From the NCBI GenBank assembly GCA_023411555.1, contig JAEYOQ010000058.1, positions 62,001 through 126,000 of the forward strand: a DNA stretch of 64,000 bases, written 5' to 3'. Positions 62,280-64,000 of this stretch are shown piece by piece (the stretch's first letter is position 1; each line of letters starts with the position of its first letter). The translations under genes and the position numbers were made by a program. A model generated the notes under the pieces. That model had not been told where the DNA came from. It saw only the letters and a list, made by a program, of their open reading frames with translations, and did not search any database. This DNA is from Bacillota bacterium (lineage in GTDB: Bacteria; Bacillota; Clostridia; Lachnospirales; Lachnospiraceae).

Positions 62280-62363
62280 ATATACCTCCATGATGCCACC
62301 CTGGGCTGTATCTAGACTCCTTCAACTCCTTAATTCAGGAATTAAAGGTTAAAATAATCTACC

Positions 62364-63566
62364 TTATTTATGTATGATCCCCTGCACTTGATGAAAAAGC
62401 CGCTCAGAAGCCGAGGGATCCTTTGTTGCAAAAACCTTATCGCTAATATCTTGATAATTACTGTTTTCTATATTCTCATCCAACAAAGCACATTCCAGTT
62501 CCATCTGATTATAAACTTTCCTACCAGGCGTAAACTCATGATAATCAAAATAAAGTTCTCTTGATTCCGCTAAATATTCCTTATAATCATATGGAAAGAA
62601 TATAATTGGTTTCTTCGTTAACATAAAATCAAAGCAGATGGAGGAATAATCTGTAATTAGGATGTCTGTATGCTTCAGTATTCCGTATGGGTCTGCCTGG
62701 GAGTTCACAACCAGAACATTGTCGGCAGCTAATTTCTCGAAGCTTCTCTGCAGCTTTGACTTAGGATGAAGCTTTACACATAGATATATATGTTCTCGTT
62801 TTAAAAATTCGCATAGTTGATCTATGTTTATGATATCAAAGAACTTATTCTCACTACTACGAAAGGTAGGCATATAGGTGACAATTTTATTTTTTCTCCC
62901 CTGCTCCATTAGTATTCTGTTGATTCTTGCTTCCTGCTTTGTCATCACATTCTGAATATCTTCTGAAATTAATATATCGTTTCTCGGGTAACCTTCTATT
63001 AACACCCTTTTTGTTTGAAAGGCAGAAGCAAATATGGGTTTGAAATAGTTAGACGATGCAAGCACATAATGATTTGGCTTTTCGTCCGTAATCCTTCTTG
63101 GTATGGAATAAATTCTCTCCATAAGGTCTCTTGGATTTCTAAAATAATCAAAAACATTATCCTTCTGTATCTTTTTTAGAGGCACTCCATGCCAAAGATT
63201 TATCTTTACCGCACCTCCAGATAAAGTGTAGCAGATATCCTTGGAATAATTATCAAATAGGTATACCTTCGCTCGAAGGGCATTCCATATCCCCTTCCAG
63301 CTATATAGATAACAGCAATCCAAATCATTTTTCCTAAGCAACTCAAGGATTTCTCTGTTCTTTGTAATCCACACTACTTTTATCATCTCAGCTTTATGTT
63401 GAGAAAGATATAGATAAAAATATTTTGGATTATCAGCAAAGCGATTGCCAAAGGTACTCCCGAATACCCATAGCTTCTTATCCCTAGGCATAATACAGGA
63501 TAATCCATAGACAGGAAGTAAGAGAATTTGACTCCAATATTTTATTTCCTTCGCCAACTTATCCAT
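62364..63566 (-). CDS. CDP-glycerol glycerophosphotransferase family protein (TagB/TagF-like)
   Basis: A 400-residue peripheral membrane enzyme of the TagB/TarF family, which transfers glycerol- or ribitol-phosphate from a CDP donor. Seen: WVFGSTFGNRFADNPKYFYLYLS near residue 35, KINLWHGVPLKKIQKD near 125, YPRNDIL, and the C-terminal signature HPKSKLQ with DILITDYSSICFDFMLTKKPIIFFPYD near 305-335. Those motifs hold the catalytic His and the Asp/Ser that bind CDP. ATG 63566 follows TAGG; the ATG at 63593 lacks a site. It suggests polyol-phosphate in the surface polymer. Confidence 0.88.
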   Translation of the reverse strand: MDKLAKEIKYWSQILLLPVYGLSCIMPRDKKLWVFGSTFGNRFADNPKYFYLYLSQHKAEMIKVVWITKNREILELLRKNDLDCCYLYSWKGIWNALRAKVYLFDNYSKDICYTLSGGAVKINLWHGVPLKKIQKDNVFDYFRNPRDLMERIYSIPRRITDEKPNHYVLASSNYFKPIFASAFQTKRVLIEGYPRNDILISEDIQNVMTKQEARINRILMEQGRKNKIVTYMPTFRSSENKFFDIINIDQLCEFLKREHIYLCVKLHPKSKLQRSFEKLAADNVLVVNSQADPYGILKHTDILITDYSSICFDFMLTKKPIIFFPYDYKEYLAESRELYFDYHEFTPGRKVYNQMELECALLDENIENSNYQDISDKVFATKDPSASERLFHQVQGIIHK

Positions 63567-63608
63567 ATAGATACCTACCATCCAATAATCCATTTACTTT
63601 GAGATATT

Positions 63609-64000
63609 TTACCACTTCTTTAGAATTGTCTTACGTTCGATCGGATCCAAGGCTCTGACAATAGGATCCTCATAGTAGGAATCATTTTTTATATGTGTTG
63701 TTGACACCTCTTCAAAAATCGCGCCCTTGACCGACGTAAAGGAATGTCTTACTCCTCTAAGTACTGTCTGGATATCCCCAGGCTTCATATAGATATCTTC
63801 CCCTTCAATATTCACAGTCAAATCGCCATATAACAGCTGAAAGGTCTCTTCCTTCACCTTATGCATATGTACCGGATGCTTCTGCCCCGGAAGAATCACC
63901 AAAAGCTTTTTGCAATATTCCCGGTTGATAATGCTAATTATGATGGCACCGGTCTGGCGAAAATGCTTCATTCCATAATGGTGGGACAATTCCACTTCAA
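63609..64000 (-). CDS. cupin-domain protein, C-terminal part (probably NeuB-like fusion)
   Basis: The reading frame is open to the right edge, so this is the C-terminal part of a longer gene. The visible about 130 residues contain ELSHHYGMKHFRQTGAIIISIINREYCKKLLVILPGQKHPVHMHKVKEETFQLLYGDLTVNIEGEDIYMKPGDIQTVLRGVRHSF, a cupin with the His-x-His...Glu...His metal set. I recall this block as a C-terminal extension of N-acetylneuraminate synthase (NeuB)-family proteins, which would fit a nonulosonic-acid pathway and the MptE/Maf-like genes; this cannot be proven from the fragment. The GTG at 63995 in frame is not a likely start because codons continue upstream. Confidence 0.72.
   Translation of the reverse strand, partial: EVELSHHYGMKHFRQTGAIIISIINREYCKKLLVILPGQKHPVHMHKVKEETFQLLYGDLTVNIEGEDIYMKPGDIQTVLRGVRHSFTSVKGAIFEEVSTTHIKNDSYYEDPIVRALDPIERKTILKKW

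Noticed and set aside
1..64000. tRNA or rRNA genes, CRISPR arrays, transposases, phage genes, replication origin
   Set aside because: Looked for in all gaps longer than about 100 bases; no cloverleaf with CCA-like end, no direct-repeat array and no transposase or integrase motif seen.

Overview
The window looks like chromosomal DNA of a low-G+C anaerobic Firmicute, most likely a clostridium of the Lachnospiraceae type. The basis is hprK with an HPr-like protein, the rapZ-whiA pair, a monomeric [FeFe] hydrogenase, Gly/Gly-type ATP-phosphofructokinase, strong GGAGG ribosome sites with frequent GTG/TTG starts, and small families (DUF6142-like, DUF6054-like) that I associate with Lachnospiraceae. 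The family assignment is inference; no rRNA is present. I saw no tRNA, rRNA, CRISPR array, transposase or phage gene.

Layout. 1-16 kb is mixed housekeeping and envelope: the start of purN and all of purM, an ABC exporter pair, a long M29-type aminopeptidase, small membrane proteins, an [FeFe] hydrogenase (plus strand), a bacteriohemerythrin, a secreted Ig-repeat protein, a GNAT acetyltransferase, a GT4 diacylglycerol glucosyltransferase-like enzyme, a small acidic membrane protein, and an ECF sigma/anti-sigma pair. 16.5-39 kb is core: an ABC exporter with DUF523, dnaE-pfkA, a polysaccharide deacetylase, then the cluster hprK / ROK glucokinase / murB / rapZ / whiA / Crh-like HPr, uvrC, a racemase, ftsH, pyrG with a structured leader, and lspA. 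The carbon-control genes hprK and the HPr-like protein sit on either side of cell-wall and sporulation/division regulators, as in the Bacillus yvcJ-yvcL-crh neighbourhood, but without yvcK.

39.4-64 kb is a glycan region. Its first part has a full-length and a truncated MptE-like (DUF115, Maf flagellin-glycosylation family) protein, a GT2 glycosyltransferase with a helical repeat tail, and a large secreted protein. After a lone plus-strand DUF1796 gene comes a long, tightly packed minus-strand run (about 64.0 to 46.9 kb): cupin end of a probable NeuB-like protein, CDP-glycerol glycerophosphotransferase-like, GT-D-like, LTA-synthase-like sulfatase, three GT2 enzymes, a methyltransferase-like remnant, a small anchored Rossmann protein, a WbsX-like protein, a GT4-like enzyme, FdtB- and FdtA-like enzymes for a 3-amino-3,6-dideoxyhexose, a FemAB/GNAT-like transferase, a hexapeptide acetyltransferase and two pyruvyl-transferase-family proteins. 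Together they suggest a decorated surface or flagellar glycan carrying amino-deoxy sugar, polyol-phosphate and perhaps ketal-pyruvate groups.

The most interesting non-coding signals are the pyrG leader, where a terminator and a mutually exclusive antiterminator can be drawn base by base, a 146-bp cloverleaf-like inverted repeat between uvrC and hprK, a 27-bp perfect inverted repeat near purM, and paired hairpins in the dnaE leader. All start choices below rest on visible Shine-Dalgarno sequences; many differ from the longest open frame.
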